Positions 22,341 to 34,833 are shown, numbered from the stretch's first letter. The stretch: 64,000 nt of DNA from Gambelia wislizenii (GCA_030847615.1 JAUMIR010000004.1:229442501-229506500), one strand, 5' to 3'. A program made the numbers and translations. Notes: generated from the letters alone by a model not told the origin.

Positions 22341-23956
22341 AGCCTCTTAGTTGTTTGAGACTTGGGGAGAAAGAATTTAGTTATTGGGATTTAAGAGAAG
22401 GAACTGAAGCAGGAAGGATCTACCCATTGGGTACATGCACTGAGGTTCCCGAAGAAGAGAAGGGAGAGCATCAACATACAGACCAGAGCTTTGGAAACTT
22501 CCAGATTTTCTCTGTGCAGGCATACAGCAAAATTATGTGACTGTAGAGACAAACAATCAAAAAACAGAATTTTTAGGAAGGCAGTCTGATTGTACTTCAG
22601 TATTATTTTCTTGTTGGACACAAAGGAATATGTCCCTTTAGTGAGCTCCAATAAATATTGCCTGGTGCTTTTGATAATCAAACTGTGTGGAAATAAAGGT
22701 TACACTGTTTTTGGCATTCATACAAATCAGTAAAGGTAATCTTAGCTTGTCCATGATTGTCAAAGGTGCCTTGAGCTTTATCCTTGCTCCCATTCTCAAA
22801 AGAACATCCCCTTCTGGAGGCTGTGCTTCCTGATCTTTGGATGTCCCCTTGGCTTAAAAATAAGTTGGGCTCTTGCTTGAGATGTGTGACCTGAAGAAAC
22901 ACCCTCACTCGCCCACTCTTATACTCCCTTCCAAAAAAGGGTAGTTGGCTTCCCTCTGGGCAGTCCAAATGCCTCTCATACCTTTGTGCCACCTTTCAGA
23001 CAAGAAACAGAAAATGCAGCAGTCAGAGAGGTGGACGTGTAAACCCAACCACATAGTGTGACAACTAAGGCATGGTTTCCATGCTTCCTTAAGTGCTGTG
23101 TTCAATTGTTGGATCACAGAAGGGCCTGACTTCTGGCTCTTCTCTTTCTTTTGCCCACTTTTCTTTTTCTCTTTGAAGTAGGTGGTATGAAGGCTCAGTG
23201 CATATTGATAGCTGCCCAAAAAGGAGACTGAGGGCTCCTTTTGCACCACAGATTATCCACCTGTGCTCTAGAATGTAAGCCTTCCCCCCCCCCCCAAATG
23301 TGAAAGCTGGACTTAATGGTGCAAGTTAAATTCATACTGTGGACTTCCTGATCTATAGCTTAGTTTCTCCTAGCTGCTGTTACCCAGGCTGTCATTATAA
23401 TGCTTTAAAGGTGCTACTTGAATGACTTTTGAAAGGAAAACAAAATTGGTGTTATTCACATTGTTTAATGTTTAACATCCTAAAATCACCTGAATGGATT
23501 ATAAGAATAGTGCCTTTGAAAGCCTGTTTTGAGGTTGTGGTAATTGTTAATGTGTAAGAATACTGGGTAAAGGTCAAAATATTTTTTAAGAGTGGCTGTT
23601 GGTTGCTGCAGAGATACTTGGTAGGAGGCATGGTAATCTTGGACCCTGTGCATGCCTAACAATTTATCAGTCTTCAGCTAAGGTGCAAATTAGCTAAATA
23701 CACTTTGAAAAATTTGGCTGCCTTGTATTCACATTTCATTAGAGGTAGGTCAGCCATGCAAGTAGGTTTATAGAAGCTACTAGCTCAGAAAAAAAAGTTG
23801 CATATGTTGCAATTGCATACATTTTGTGAGTCATTTGTCACCTAGACAGGAGTACCACAACTTACTGCAACTTTTGTAAACCGACCCCACTGGTTTGCTT
23901 AGGGAAGTTTCTTCTTTGCCCAATCTGGCAGATATTTATGTATTGTATTATTTTTA
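22341..23956. other. CDKAL1 intron
   Basis: Non-coding. A minus-strand 114-codon ORF (22905-23249) has no recognisable domain. A short C-run lies at 23284-23295. Confidence 0.55.
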
Positions 23957-24027
23957 AAGAATATTTTCAAGCCGTGAATACTTAAAACCACGAATGCCAA
24001 ATCTGTGAATGTGGCGGGACAACTGTA
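23957..24027. mobile_element. End of a Tigger-like MITE
   Basis: ATATTTTCAAGCCGTGAATA to GTGGCGGGACAACTGTA matches one end of the 6079-6305 family. The other end is missing. Confidence 0.6.
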
Positions 24028-24194
24028 ATTCTTATCTATGGTTAGAATTAGACTCTGATACACTCTGCACAAGTATGGAAAAAAGCAATCTTAGTGTAGG
24101 TTGGGGTAGACAGCTGTGGAAGGCTAGAGGTCTGTATTATCCCACCAGGAGGTCTTGAAGGGCTGCACCCCCATACTGTACACAACTCTGTAAA

Positions 24195-24236
24195 ATAATG
24201 ATAATGATAATGATAATAATGATAATAATAATAAAT
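24195..24236. repeat. GATAAT/ATA microsatellite
   Basis: Alternating ATGATA and AATAAT units, directly before the repeat at 24238. Confidence 0.85.
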
Positions 24237-24237
24237 T

Positions 24238-24665
24238 TTTGCCTCCAGATGCCTTGGAACAGCCTCTAGGGGGAATTTTCACTCTTTTATTAAGCCTTTC
24301 TGGACCATTTTAGGTGCAGGAGAGGGCTTTTTTAACAACAGAAAGTGTTAACAACAGGAACTTCCTGTTCACTTCTTGTTTCAAAACAGGCTTTCTAGGG
24401 TCTAAATTTGGCCAGTGGCTTGAAATGTGATGGAAATGCTCCTAATACCCACTAGGGGGCATTTTGGGAGGAAATGTTTTGAAACATTTTTATTAATTTA
24501 TTTTTAGCCCCGGGGACCCAGAGGGGCTCCAAATGTAGTGAAAATGCCCTTCACACCCCAGAGGACATTTGGGGGCATTTTGGAGCAATTTTCTTGACCC
24601 ACAGGGGGCATAAAAACAGCTCTGGAAGGCTGCATGTGGTCTGGGCCACACTTTGCCCACCCTTG
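24238..24665. mobile_element. hAT-like interspersed repeat
   Basis: Contains repeated GGGGGCATTTTGG-type segments and ends GGCCACACTTTGCCCACCCTTG, a terminal phrase of hAT-group elements (compare 21790-21805). The left end is unclear. Non-coding. Confidence 0.5.
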
Positions 24666-24700
24666 GTGTAAGTTATATAGGTGGCCAGCTTACTTTGAAA

Positions 24701-24924
24701 GCCAACATGGTGTAATAGTTTGAGTCTTGGACTGGGACTCCTGGAAATCTGGGTTCAAATTCCCTTTTAGCCATGAAAACCCACTGGGGAGCTTCAGCAA
24801 GTCACAATCTCTCAGCTTCAAAGGAAGGCAATGACAATCCTCTTTGGAATAAATCTTGCTAAGAAAACCCTATGATGGGGTCACCTTCAGTTGGCGTTAA
24901 GTTGAAGGCACAATGAGTAAATAC
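24701..24924 (+). repeat. Sauria-type SINE, near full length
   Basis: The tRNA-like head (GCCAACATGGTGTAATAGTT, GGGTTCAAATTCC as box B) is followed by the body (CAGCAAGTCACAATCTCTCA, AAATCTTGCTAAGAAAACCC). The tail is TTGAAGGCACAATGAGTAAA. The tail is like the 3' end of Bov-B LINEs, which are known to mobilise Sauria SINEs. This family is diagnostic of squamates. Confidence 0.88.
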
Positions 24925-26369
24925 AGAATTAAGACTTTTTTTCTATACCCCTTGAATATAAACTTTAAAATGTCAATCTAGAATGTAAACCCTGTGGAAA
25001 TGTAAAATGTTCTGTTTTTAGTGGATCACATTTTCCTTTCAACCTCAACTGAGTGGGGAGCTCCTAGCAACGGAGGATGCATACCATGTGCATAATAAAA
25101 TGGTCAGGAATATACCAAATCTTTGTGAGAGAAATGTTTTACTTTAAAGTGTGATAAGACTCTTTCTGGGTTTTGCTACAATAAAACTAACACACCTCCC
25201 CCCCAACTCTGAAAATATACTCTGTCCTTTGTATTGGTATGTATATTGCCCGCAGGTGATGATTTTTGTGTTCATTGCAAGATATTTATATTGAATTTGT
25301 TGTAGCCTTGGCTAACTGTACAAAAAAGGGATCCCCATCCTTTCTGTCTCATTTCTGGGGTTGTTTGTGTTTTAACACTTTATGATGCACTGAAACATTT
25401 CAGACACAAAACAGTTGTATTTATTAAACCATTTTTGACTTTTCCTTTATAACTTTATATGCTGTTTACACATGTGATTTGTTTCTCTAACTTTATAATC
25501 CTGTAACTTTAAACGTATCACCATACAAGATGTAGCAAATACACATTATCTAATGACTCAGAGTAAGTACTGAGTACTGTGTATTACCAAGACTACAAAC
25601 AAATCCATGCAAGGAAAAGATGCCAGAAATAAATTGTAAGTAAATATTGTGTATATTCCCACAGTATATTTAAAAGTAACCCATCTGGGGAAGTCACAAA
25701 TTCTCCCTTAATTAATGAAAATATATATTTGATCACTTTACATCTTTCTCTGTTTTGCATGAGATCATTTTTATTAAGGGAAGGTAATCAAAGGCTCTAT
25801 TCCTTGCTCAAATTAGTACACAATTGCTATAACAGACTGGATAAAGGCCAGTAAACTGAAGCTCAATCCAGGCAAGGCTGACTAATGGGTTGTTGGTATT
25901 CTTATTCTCCCACACACTCAAACACACACAGAGAGAAACAGACGTGCAGAGGACTAGCTTTCAGAGAGGGTGCACCCTTCTCTTCTCATGCTCTGTTTTC
26001 TCCATCACAGTTAATGATCCCACAAGACTGCTGTTTGGCTGTGTGGTAGCTAAGGGAGTGTGATTCACATGAGAATATGACAAGCACAAAAAGTCATTCC
26101 TGTACAATATCCTCTCCAAGAAAACAGTGTTTTCAATGGGGCAGAAAGGACCCGTTTCTTTAAAAAAAAGACAGAAAGAGCAAAGTTTTCTCCCTTCAAA
26201 CCATTCCTGGACTCTGAAATATCCTCCCACAGCCAGAAACAACCAAAAATATGCATGGATTGATACTGGGAGCTCCTTTACTTCCTTTCCAAACCAAAAA
26301 CAAGCTCTGAGGCTCCAGAAGGGAGAAAACTGAGGAAGGAAACTGTGTAGGGTTAATCTCCTCCTCCCT
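24925..26369. other. CDKAL1 intron
   Basis: AT-rich. No exon seen. The minus-strand 183-codon ORF reaching 26512 has no domain and low-complexity ends. Confidence 0.55.
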
Positions 26370-27094
26370 GTTCCCCACCACTGGGTGGGAAGAGAAGAGG
26401 GTATATTATGGGTATCCCACCAAGAGCGCCCAGGTGGCGAAGTTTTCAAACAGCCTCTGGTCTTGGCAGCAGCTGCCTTCTGACAGCAATGGGCTAATAC
26501 CTCAGCACTCATTTGCTATCTCCTCCTTCACCACCACCACCACTAGGTGGGAGGAGAAGGGGAGAAAGGGGAATGTTATGGAAAGCCCATCGCTGATAGA
26601 GTACAGTGTCTGACAAGAGCTGAGGCTGTTTGAAAACATTGCTACCTGGGCACTCCTGACAGGCACTCTCAGGCTGTAGCCCTATGTCTAAATTACTTAC
26701 ACTTCTTCCTCCCTGGTTGGTAACTGCCAGTGAGGATAGCAGCAGCAGCATCAGCAAGTGACTTGCCTCTTCCCTCAACCTGCCTGATGTATGTGACTCT
26801 CCCTGGTAGTGGTGGCAATGGAGCACCGAAGAGGCAATGAAAGCAAGTTGCTCTTGCCATCTTCCTGCTGCCATCGCACCAACCTGCTGGCCCCGGCTCT
26901 CTCCTTCTTCCCTCCTCCATTCCATTGCCTCCTTCCGCCCCAGAGACTCTCACACCACCCTCCCTGGTTCCGCTCCCCCCTCCCATCCCCTTCCCCCCTC
27001 CCACCCAAGTGAATGAGCAAGTGAGGGAACCCATGCAGCCAAAGGCCAAATATGCGAAAGTTTAACCTGAAAATATGGAGGGACAACTGTAGTG
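26370..27094. mobile_element. GC-rich MITE-like repeat with inverted halves
   Basis: 26430-26470 (CCAGGTGGCGAAGTTTTCAA, then ACAGCCTC) is matched in reverse complement at 26610-26660 (GAGGCTGTTTGAAAACATTG, then CTACCTGGGCA), each beside a GGTGGGA(A/G)GAGAAG tract. The right end, AATATGGAGGGACAACTGTA, is a Tigger-like terminal repeat. The left terminus is not clear. ORFs here are artefacts of biased composition. Confidence 0.5.
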
Positions 27095-27590
27095 TGGCAA
27101 GAGGCGAGAGCTTAGTCCATCTCAGGAGGACCTAGAAGAAGCACTGACCCTCTTCTGCTGTCTTGGCGCTCATTTGAGGGGAAGTGTCAAAGAGCTGCTG
27201 CCACCGCCATTTCCCTGCCCAGGCATTCAAAATGCCTGAAGTAGTGCTGTTGTGGAGAGAGTAGATGGGGTTGATGTTTCTTTTAGGTTCTCTCAGAATG
27301 GACTAAGCTCTTGCCTTTCACCATTCTTGTTTTGATAAGAGTTCTCAAAAAAGGAATCATACCCTTCTCTGAGTAGAGTGGCAAAAGGCCTTTTTGAATG
27401 TCTGGGCAGGAAAATGGTGGTAGTGGCCAGGGCAGCTGGTCCCCTGAGGTGATGCTTGCACTTTTGACTCTTTGCGGAATGCATCTGAGGAGCCCTGTGC
27501 TGAGCCCCCAAATTTTATCATCAACCAGTGTGATTCTAGGCTGCATCAATAAGTGTATGGTGTCTAGATTGACTTTATCTGGGTATCACA

Positions 27591-28063
27591 ATTCAAGGAA
27601 GATATTAACAAGCTAGAATGTGTCCAGAGGAAGGTGACTAAAATGGTGAAAGATCTGGAAGCCATGCCCTATGAGGAGTTGCTTTGGGAGCTGCGAATGT
27701 TTAGCCTGGAGAAGAGAAGGTTAAGAGGTGACATGATAGCCAGGTTTAAATATGTGAAGGGATGTCATACTGAGGATGGGGCAAGCTTGTTTTCTGCTGC
27801 TCCAGAGACTAGGACACGGAGCAATGGGCTCACACTACAGGAAAAGAGATTCCATCTAAACATTAGGAAGAACTTCCTGATGGTAAGAGCTGTTTGGCAG
27901 AGGAATTCGATGCCTCAGAGTGTGGTTGAGTCTCCATCTTTGGAGGATTTTAAACAGAAGCTGGATTGTCATCTGTCAGGAGTGCTTTGATTGTGTATTC
28001 CTGCATATCAGGGGGTTGGACTGGATGGCCCTTGTGGTCTCTTCCAACTCTTTGGTTCTATCC
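27591..28063 (+). mobile_element. CR1 LINE 3' end
   Basis: The ORF at 27634-27990 reads as the CR1 reverse-transcriptase C-terminus: [40 protein letters not shown], then FHLNIRKNFLMVRAVWQRN. It ends in the CR1 tail (GGGGGTTGGACTGGATGGCC, CTTCCAACTCTTTGGTTCTA). 5'-truncated and not functional. Confidence 0.92.
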
Positions 28064-31000
28064 ACGGGTCGTATCAAAATCCATCATTTTGACCCCAAAA
28101 CCTGCCCTCAACTTAAACATGAGTATATATTGTTGTGCCCTGTCTTCCTTTCTCTTTCTCTCTCTGTCACACACAGACACACAAACTCACATGCACTGGG
28201 AGGCCAGAGCCAGAAAGGGAACAATTCTCATTCTGTTCCTTTACTTTCTTAATCCTGCCGACCTGTTCCCATTCTTCTTTCAATATTCAAACACATTCTG
28301 ACAAATACACAACCTGCGGAATTCCACCCCCCCTTGCAAATTAAGTCATTTTTACATTTACAGTACAGGGTACTGTACAGTTACAGTACAGGGTAATAAA
28401 TAAATTGTAGAAGTGGGTGTTGGCTCACACAGTGCAAATTTCCCTTCCCCTCTTTCCTCCATGGCACACTATGCCCTCCTTTTCTTGGGAAGGTCCCCAG
28501 CCCCCTAGAGCAGATTTGGGGAAGCATGGAGTCTTGCAAGGGGGTGGGTGGGAATTCTGCTGACAGATATTGCATTGGTAGATGGGCACTATCAAGATAA
28601 CTCATCATAATTATTAAGTGCAGACTACAGATTGAAGTGCAATTAGTTTATAAGACTGTTCTCATTTGTACTTTGTTATACGCAAAGGAAGTTTAAGTTC
28701 GGAATGAATGCTGAAGCACTCTAAATTCATACTCTCGTATAGAATAATTAATATAAGAAATCCACTTGAAAAGGTCTTTTCTGGTGGTATCTCATTCCTG
28801 CTTTCATCCTGTGACATTTTCCTTGTATCAGTCTGACCTTGGGCTGATAGTCTGATATTTAGAAGTGGTGAGCCTATTGTATTGTGACAATCAGCTGTAT
28901 GGTCTTCAGTTTTTGTCTTAGATAAAACAAAATATTTTAGGGACTTGGACAGCAGATTCATATGCAATATGCTGGAACTTCATCATTCAAAGTGATTTAA
29001 AATTTAACACATTTTAATGTGTAAAAACATTTTTCTTAATATTTTAAAATTAATATTTTCTGCTTTACTGGCACTGTCCATGGCAATATTTGGGTGCAAG
29101 GTCTAGACTACGTCTCAGAAAGATAAATGCTTCCTCTTCCAGTCAGGTTTGTTTGGGCTAAAGCTTTACTTCTCAGATTATTCTAATGAATAAAGCATTT
29201 CTTTATTATATACAGCTGTTGTGAACTTTCACTGACAGTTACTTTAAGGTCAGTTGTCATATGCAGAGATATGATTGACTTTGAACTGTGAACTCTTTCC
29301 TCCTCTGTTACATTGATATCTGTTTCCTGAAATCAGTTTCAAAGATCAATGAAAAGAGGGAGGGAGACAGTAATTAAAAGAGGAGAGCATGCCAAGTTGG
29401 TGTTAGTTAGTGATCTGACAAATGTCGCAGATACCTGATACGGTAGACTTCAAAATGCCGTGGTAGATGGAACCATAATAGGTCACCTTCATTGCAAGTT
29501 TCCTTTAGGATTATTTTCAATTTCTAAAACAGATTTGCATGAAAATACAGGATATTGTTGCATACAAACTTTTCTCTTCATTGTTAATAATTCTGAATTT
29601 ACAAGTGTCCAGCATTGGTGTGAGATTAGTTGGGACTATACCTCATAGTGTATCTCTGTTGTGACCGGCATCATTGAGCCAGTTGCAACATTTTAGGTAG
29701 TCACTTTAGTTAAGTCACCGTTAAGTGGCTAAATTCTGTTTGGTAAACAAGCACTGTGAAACCTCTGTGAAGAACAACACTGTGTACAAGATGTACCACT
29801 AAGCAAGGAAGTCTGGTGCCTTTAATCTCAGTGCTGCATGTTTCAGAATAAATGTATCACAGGCTGGTACATGGAATCAAATACTACCTTGAGGCTCTTT
29901 CTTTCAGTCATCCACCCCTACCTAATCTTGTGAATGAAACCTGAGCCATCTGCTTGACAGATGGTGTAGGCAGGTAGGTAACCAAAGGAATTGTGTGTTT
30001 TTCTTGCAGATAAAGTTGTGCTTACCAGATGTACTTTGTTTACCAAGTGTTAGTGAAGTCTTTAAAGAAAAGGCTTTATACCATCTGGATTAGACAGTCA
30101 TAACTGGAAGCAAGGTAGTTAGATCTATACAAAATGCCATACTGGATCATTTATGACTAATTAATGGGCTGACTAATTCATATTGCTCAATAGTGGGTGG
30201 TACCTTTAATGCACAAAAGCAGATGTGAATAACAATCTCCTCCCTCCTTCTTTAATCTACAAAACAACCTCTTAAAAAAACCTGAGCCTAAATCCTTCCA
30301 AAATACTGACTGTGCAGTTACCTAAAATTGGATGATATAGATTTTGTACAGTTTTGTTAAAGCTGTTAAATCTGACCTTGAGTTTTTACTGTATAGGAAG
30401 ATGAACCTTGTTCTTAGTTTTCTTATTCCTCCCCCATCCTGGTTGTATCTTTTATCTTTGGGCCTGTGCACACACTCAAAGGTATGTAGAATAGAAATGT
30501 GGCAGAATTGACACTAAATAATAGATGCGGGGGGTCATTAACATCCATCTAAATATATGTTCAAATTTAAGCCTTAAAGGCTGACTAGTGAAAGAAATAT
30601 CCAAATAACAGAAGAGTACCCTCACACATGCACACACACACACCAAACAGCTGTGAAATTGCAAATAATTATTGTTCCGGTCACAAAGACAACAGTTGTA
30701 GAGCATCTGGCAGGCTTACCTGTGATAGGTTTCTCTCAGTACTGAGGGTATGTTCTGTGTGTATAGGATACTGCCATGTAAAAAATGTCTTCATTTTAAT
30801 CTCAGAACGCATCCACTTCAGAACAAGCCTGCAAATAATTTTAGGGAGTATATTTGATAATGAATGACATGTAAGAGTGATGAGGCTTCTCACTAATTAT
30901 GGATGTAATAGAGCACCATTATTTCCAGAAGTACCCATGACTGTGACAAGATACATGTACATATCTACTACCAAAGACCTTTAACACATAATCCAATGCC

Positions 31001-31139
31001 GCTGTTCTTTCTTTAGTCCACACGCTGAACAGAAGGTGTAGGAAGAACTTATTGGGAGTGTGGAGGTGTTCTAGGAGCAAATGAAAAGGTAGAGTTTGTG
31101 TCTTTGTACTACAGTCTGTACAGCAGTTTCTATGGCATG
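28064..31139. other. CDKAL1 intron
   Basis: A long stretch with no exon or clear repeat. Minor items are a short tandem CAGTACAGGGTA(CTGTACAGTTA) duplication at 28356-28397 and an AC-rich tract at 30622-30645. A 101-codon minus ORF at 28662-28967 is unrecognised. Confidence 0.55.
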
Positions 31140-31442
31140 ACCCTGATAGCTGTGGGGCCCATGTCTGAAAAATTATGGTCTTGCTAGGCATTTTCTAGGT
31201 CCTCCAGCGCAATTCTGTGGTATGCTTCTGCTGGAAATTGACCATAGAGTCACACTGGAGGACCTAGAGATTGCTAAAGAAGTGTGCTCTCTAGGTCCTC
31301 CATCTCTAGGTCCTCCAGTATGATTCTATGGTATGCTTGGGGTGGAAGCAGTTCATTTTAATAGGGTTTGCTATTATCCATGGTTTCCTACATCCACAGT
31401 AAGTCTGGGAACGTGTCCCCTGTGGATACGGGTGTTGTATTG
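31140..31442. mobile_element. MITE of the TTAAAATAAAGGACTTCTG family
   Basis: Reverse orientation copy. It has AATAGGGTTTGCTATTATCC, several TCTAGGTCCTCCAG units (one tandemly duplicated), ATTCTATGGTATGCTT twice, and a Tigger-like end (TGTGGATACGGGTGTTGTA). Longer than its sisters because the central CTAGGTCCTCCA part is repeated. Confidence 0.6.
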
Positions 31443-31482
31443 TACATGCCTCTTGATTTTCATATTTTGGTATGAGTAGAGG

Positions 31483-31700
31483 GCCTAAATACCATAAAAG
31501 CACCAGATCTTGAAAGCTAAGCAAGACCAGCCCTGATTGGTATTTGGATGGGAGACCACCAACAAATACCAGTTGCTGTAGGCCATATGTCAGAGGAAGG
31601 AACTGGCGAAACCACTTTTGAGCATTCCTTGCCAGAATACCCTATGAAATTCATGGGGTCACTGTAACAGACAACTTGAAAGTACATAGACATAACAGAT
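31483..31700 (+). repeat. 5S rRNA-derived SINE
   Basis: CAGATCTTGAAAGCTAAGCA, TGGTATTTGGATGGGAGACC and AGTTGCTGTAGGCC align with 5S rRNA. The body (GCATTCCTTGCCAGAATACC, then TATGAAATTCATGGGGTCAC) and tail (ACAACTTGAAAGTACATAGA) follow. The 5S part includes the pol III internal control region. The tail resembles that of the Sauria SINEs. Confidence 0.85.
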
Positions 31701-32284
31701 GAAGGTAAGTTGTGATATGTGATTGCTCCCAAGTTCCACTTTTAGAAGCTACTCACTGTATAGTTTGAGTAACTAAATATTGTTTGCTGCCTAAGACATT
31801 ACCCATGTAAATAATTCATTTAAATAAATAAAATAGAGGGAAAGTGTGTGTCATGTTTACTGCTAAAGCATTGCTTATATCTACATGTGAAATTGAGTCA
31901 TAGCTGTGTGTTGCATATTATATACGTATAACATTGTGAGTCTTCTGCCCTTCATCCCACTACTTTTCTACCAGGTATGAGGGTCTGCCTAAACTTCCAT
32001 TGTCATAAAACCTGAGCACCACAAACCTCACTGCAGTCACCAAATCTAAGGCCTTTCTCTTATCCCCACCACAGCCACCAATGTAAATTCTTCCTCCTGT
32101 CTCACCTGTGTGACCACCAACTCTGGGGACCTACTATGCAACTTCTGTCCCCACTGGACACCAATTATCTCTCTTCTATGCTGCCACCAAAGATACTGTG
32201 TCTGAACCCAATCTTTTATGTATCTAGTGCTCTTAGAGGCCAAAAATCATATAATACAAAAATAATACTTTATTAACACAGGTT

Positions 32285-32515
32285 GGAGAGGGAGGAGAGG
32301 AGCCGAGGCAGAGGCGGAGGCAGGGCAGACCTGGTCCTGGGTGGGCGAAGCTGTCAGAGGTCCCATGTGCGCCAAACCCAGGCTGTCCCTGGGCAGGAGA
32401 AGCCCCCTGAGCCTCCACCACCTGCCCCCGGCAGCCGGAGCGCAAGGCCGCCCCCTCTCCTGGCCTCACCTGAGCTCAGTCCAGAGGGGAAACTTTGCAA
32501 ACTCCGCCAAAAAAA
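32285..32515. other. GC-rich, CpG-containing segment of unknown origin
   Basis: It is sharply GC-rich against AT-rich flanks. ORFs on both strands (32283-32555 + and 32354-32545 -) are low-complexity (Pro/Gly/Arg). The left flank CAAAAATAATACTTTATTAA reads in reverse as a polyadenylation-like end. It may be the exon-like part of a retrocopy or LINE 5' UTR on the minus strand. I do not recognise a protein. Confidence 0.35.
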
Positions 32516-32734
32516 TCTAAAAAAAACCCAGGTTGAACATAACAAAACAGATTAATAACTTAATACATTTGAAACAATTATTTCACTCTCACACTCTTCT
32601 CTTAGCTAACTTATACTCTTAAACCTCGCTCACTGATTCCTAAACCTGGCTGACTCTCTTAACCCTAATCCTCACTTATTCACTCACTCGGCACTCCACT
32701 CTACAATTCTCAAACTAATTAAACTAACTGTATA

Positions 32735-32830
32735 GAAAGTGATCTTGTAGCACCTTTGAGACTAACTGAGAGAAAGGAGTTGTAGCATAAGCTTTCATAG
32801 ACTTGGTCTACTTCCTCAGATGAATGGAGT
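32735..32830 (-). repeat. Interspersed repeat with hammerhead-like core
   Basis: GATCTTGTAGCACCTTTGAG, then ACTAACTGAGAGAAAGGAGT, is a common interspersed phrase. On the minus strand 32785-32819 reads CTGAGGA, a 6-bp stem (GTAGAC/GTCTAT), then GAAA and GCTTATGC. This has the order of a hammerhead ribozyme core (CUGANGA - stem II - GAAA), but an extra A precedes stem II, so it is not canonical. Confidence 0.45.
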
Positions 32831-34190
32831 GAACTAGTGCCTAGGAATAGACTTAAGTGTTTGCTACCCTTAAATCCCATCAAACATTCTACCAATCACG
32901 ACTCACTTCCAACATTGCTTTTTCTCACTTTCTCCTCCCAGATCCTTACCTTATTACCATAGTACCTAATACATAAAACATTTTCCATAAAAAGTCTGTG
33001 ACATTGCAGATATAACTACTAGCTGTATGGTAGTTTCTGTTTCTTATAGCAGCTGCTTAGTAACGTCTCTCCCCGCTGCATCACCAACCATTTGAGAGAT
33101 GTCCACACCATTTCTCCCATTAACTCCACTGTGTCCATCATTGTGAATATGAAATAGGTTATATTAAGAATTTCTGGGTTTGTTTTAATCAGGGGCGCTG
33201 CTTTCTCCTCCCCATTACACCCTCTAATTTTCCTAGTTCCAGTCATGTCACTGAGACCATCCCCCTTGGCTAAAGGAATCAATTTATCCAAGCAGCTTGG
33301 CTGGCTATGCACCCTGAGATTCCATAGGTTATGAGCCTAAAAACAGAGAGACATAATGGCAAGAGATAGTATAGAAAGGTTGAAAAAAATCAATTATGTT
33401 ACTGTGTTTCCTGTGAAAGAGACACCATTATTCTGTTCAGATTTCAAAAGAGTTGCTTGCTTTTGTAATTTAATATTAGTTCAGCCTTTTATCTTGGTGA
33501 GCCGGTGATCAGTTTTCTCCCTTGTCCTAATTAGGATATGAAGATATTAAAACCTGACTAAACAGTTGGCTTTGTAACTTTCTTAACTGTTGCTCTCTTC
33601 TAAGGTTACATTCTGCCACCAGTGATTGGCTGTGAATATGACTTTGCTTTTTAGCACTAGCTTACATAGGTCCACACATGGAAGGTGTGTGTCATAAAGA
33701 TGTTCTAGGCCATCTGTTGCTAGAAGAATGTTCCCAATAAGCCACCTGGTGTTCAGCAAGGATTTGTCCCTGATAAGCCCCGGGTTACTTAATAAACAAG
33801 AATATTGAGGGAGTAAAGGGGAGAAGACAGGCCAAGGCTTTCCCTCTTGTTACACAATTTTGAATAATATCATTCAGATCATTATTGCTTTCTTTTCGTG
33901 CTTCATCTATCATTAAAGCAATTTTCTTTTCACTTTGAAAACTGAAGATGATGAGTAATGTTAAACAAAAGGAATCACACAATGATTAGTATAATGTTCT
34001 GTGCAGTGTATGATTTAATTTGGAGCAGTAGATAGCCACCTGCTGTAGTTTTGTCTTAAGCTGCAGTCTGGCAAGAGAGGCAGTGCTGTTTTGGATCTTT
34101 TTATTTGTCATGTCTTTAGAACCATCTGACATGGCTGTGAACTGCCATGATGAAGCACTTAGCTACTGAGGATTTACACAAATAAAACCA
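32831..34190. other. CDKAL1 intron, unique
   Basis: No exon or repeat recognised. 33830-34190 is repeat-free AT-rich sequence that could be conserved noncoding DNA. Confidence 0.5.
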
Positions 34191-34193
34191 AAG

Positions 34194-34210
34194 CTTTGTC
34201 TGTCTGTCTG

Positions 34211-34250
<40 letters not shown>

Positions 34251-34270
34251 TTTCTTTTTTCTTTTTTTTT
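34194..34270. repeat. (TCTG)n/(TTTC)n microsatellite
   Basis: TCTG units, then about eleven TTTC units, then a T-rich run. Confidence 0.92.
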
Positions 34271-34514
34271 TGTACAATCATAACATGGTTTTAGCATGTT
34301 GATACAACATTTAAACTGTATCAAAAGCTAGCTTATATTGTTATCTGGGTCACAAGATAAGAAAAAGGATCTTGTTAGCATTAAGGATTCTGTTTACTGA
34401 TCTCGATTTAGTAAATGCTTATTCCGTTACTGGATGGCTTCATCTGTAGTTAAGTGAAAATATGGGGATTATTAGCCAAATGTGAACTGCTTTGTGGTTA
34501 ACAATGCTATGTCA

Positions 34515-34604
34515 ACTTGGCCTTTTTAATCATCAGGACGCTTGCAGAAAGCGCGGGATGAGTCCTTCCTGAATCTTCCATTGGGAAGAAAAGCCAGAGA
34601 GACT
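34515..34604 (+). mobile_element. LINE 3'-end fragment (SRIGLFSH family)
   Basis: TTGGCCTTTTTAATCATCAG, then GCTTGCAGAAAGCGCGGGAT and GAGTCCTTCCTGAATCTTCC, match the segments at 57812-57948 (+) and 56386-56594 (-). In the last copy the frame reads FCNWTCLSRIGLFSHQRA, a C-terminal Cys/His motif seen in vertebrate LINE ORFs. Confidence 0.6.
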
Positions 34605-34833
34605 ATGTCAACAGCAAGGTGTGAAGATGGAGTAACATAAAATAGCATTCTGGGTTCAGTGAGCCAGTTGGCTCAAACTCCAAACCTTTAGCCTTCCAGT
34701 AACAACCCATATTTTAAAAAAGAATAAATGCAAACAGATGATAAAAAAAGCAGCAGGGCCAATATTGAACTATTTTTCCCATGGTAGTGGCAGTCTTTTG
34801 AAAGGAAGAATAAATTTAGAATCAAAGCTTCTT

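Noticed and set aside
25961..26512. 183-aa minus-strand ORF
   Set aside because: No domain, no splice or conservation support, and its end lies in repeat sequence.
29994..30015. TTTTTCTTGCAG as an acceptor for a further CDKAL1 exon
   Set aside because: The following bases give no CDKAL1-like frame and no suitable donor follows at a usual distance.
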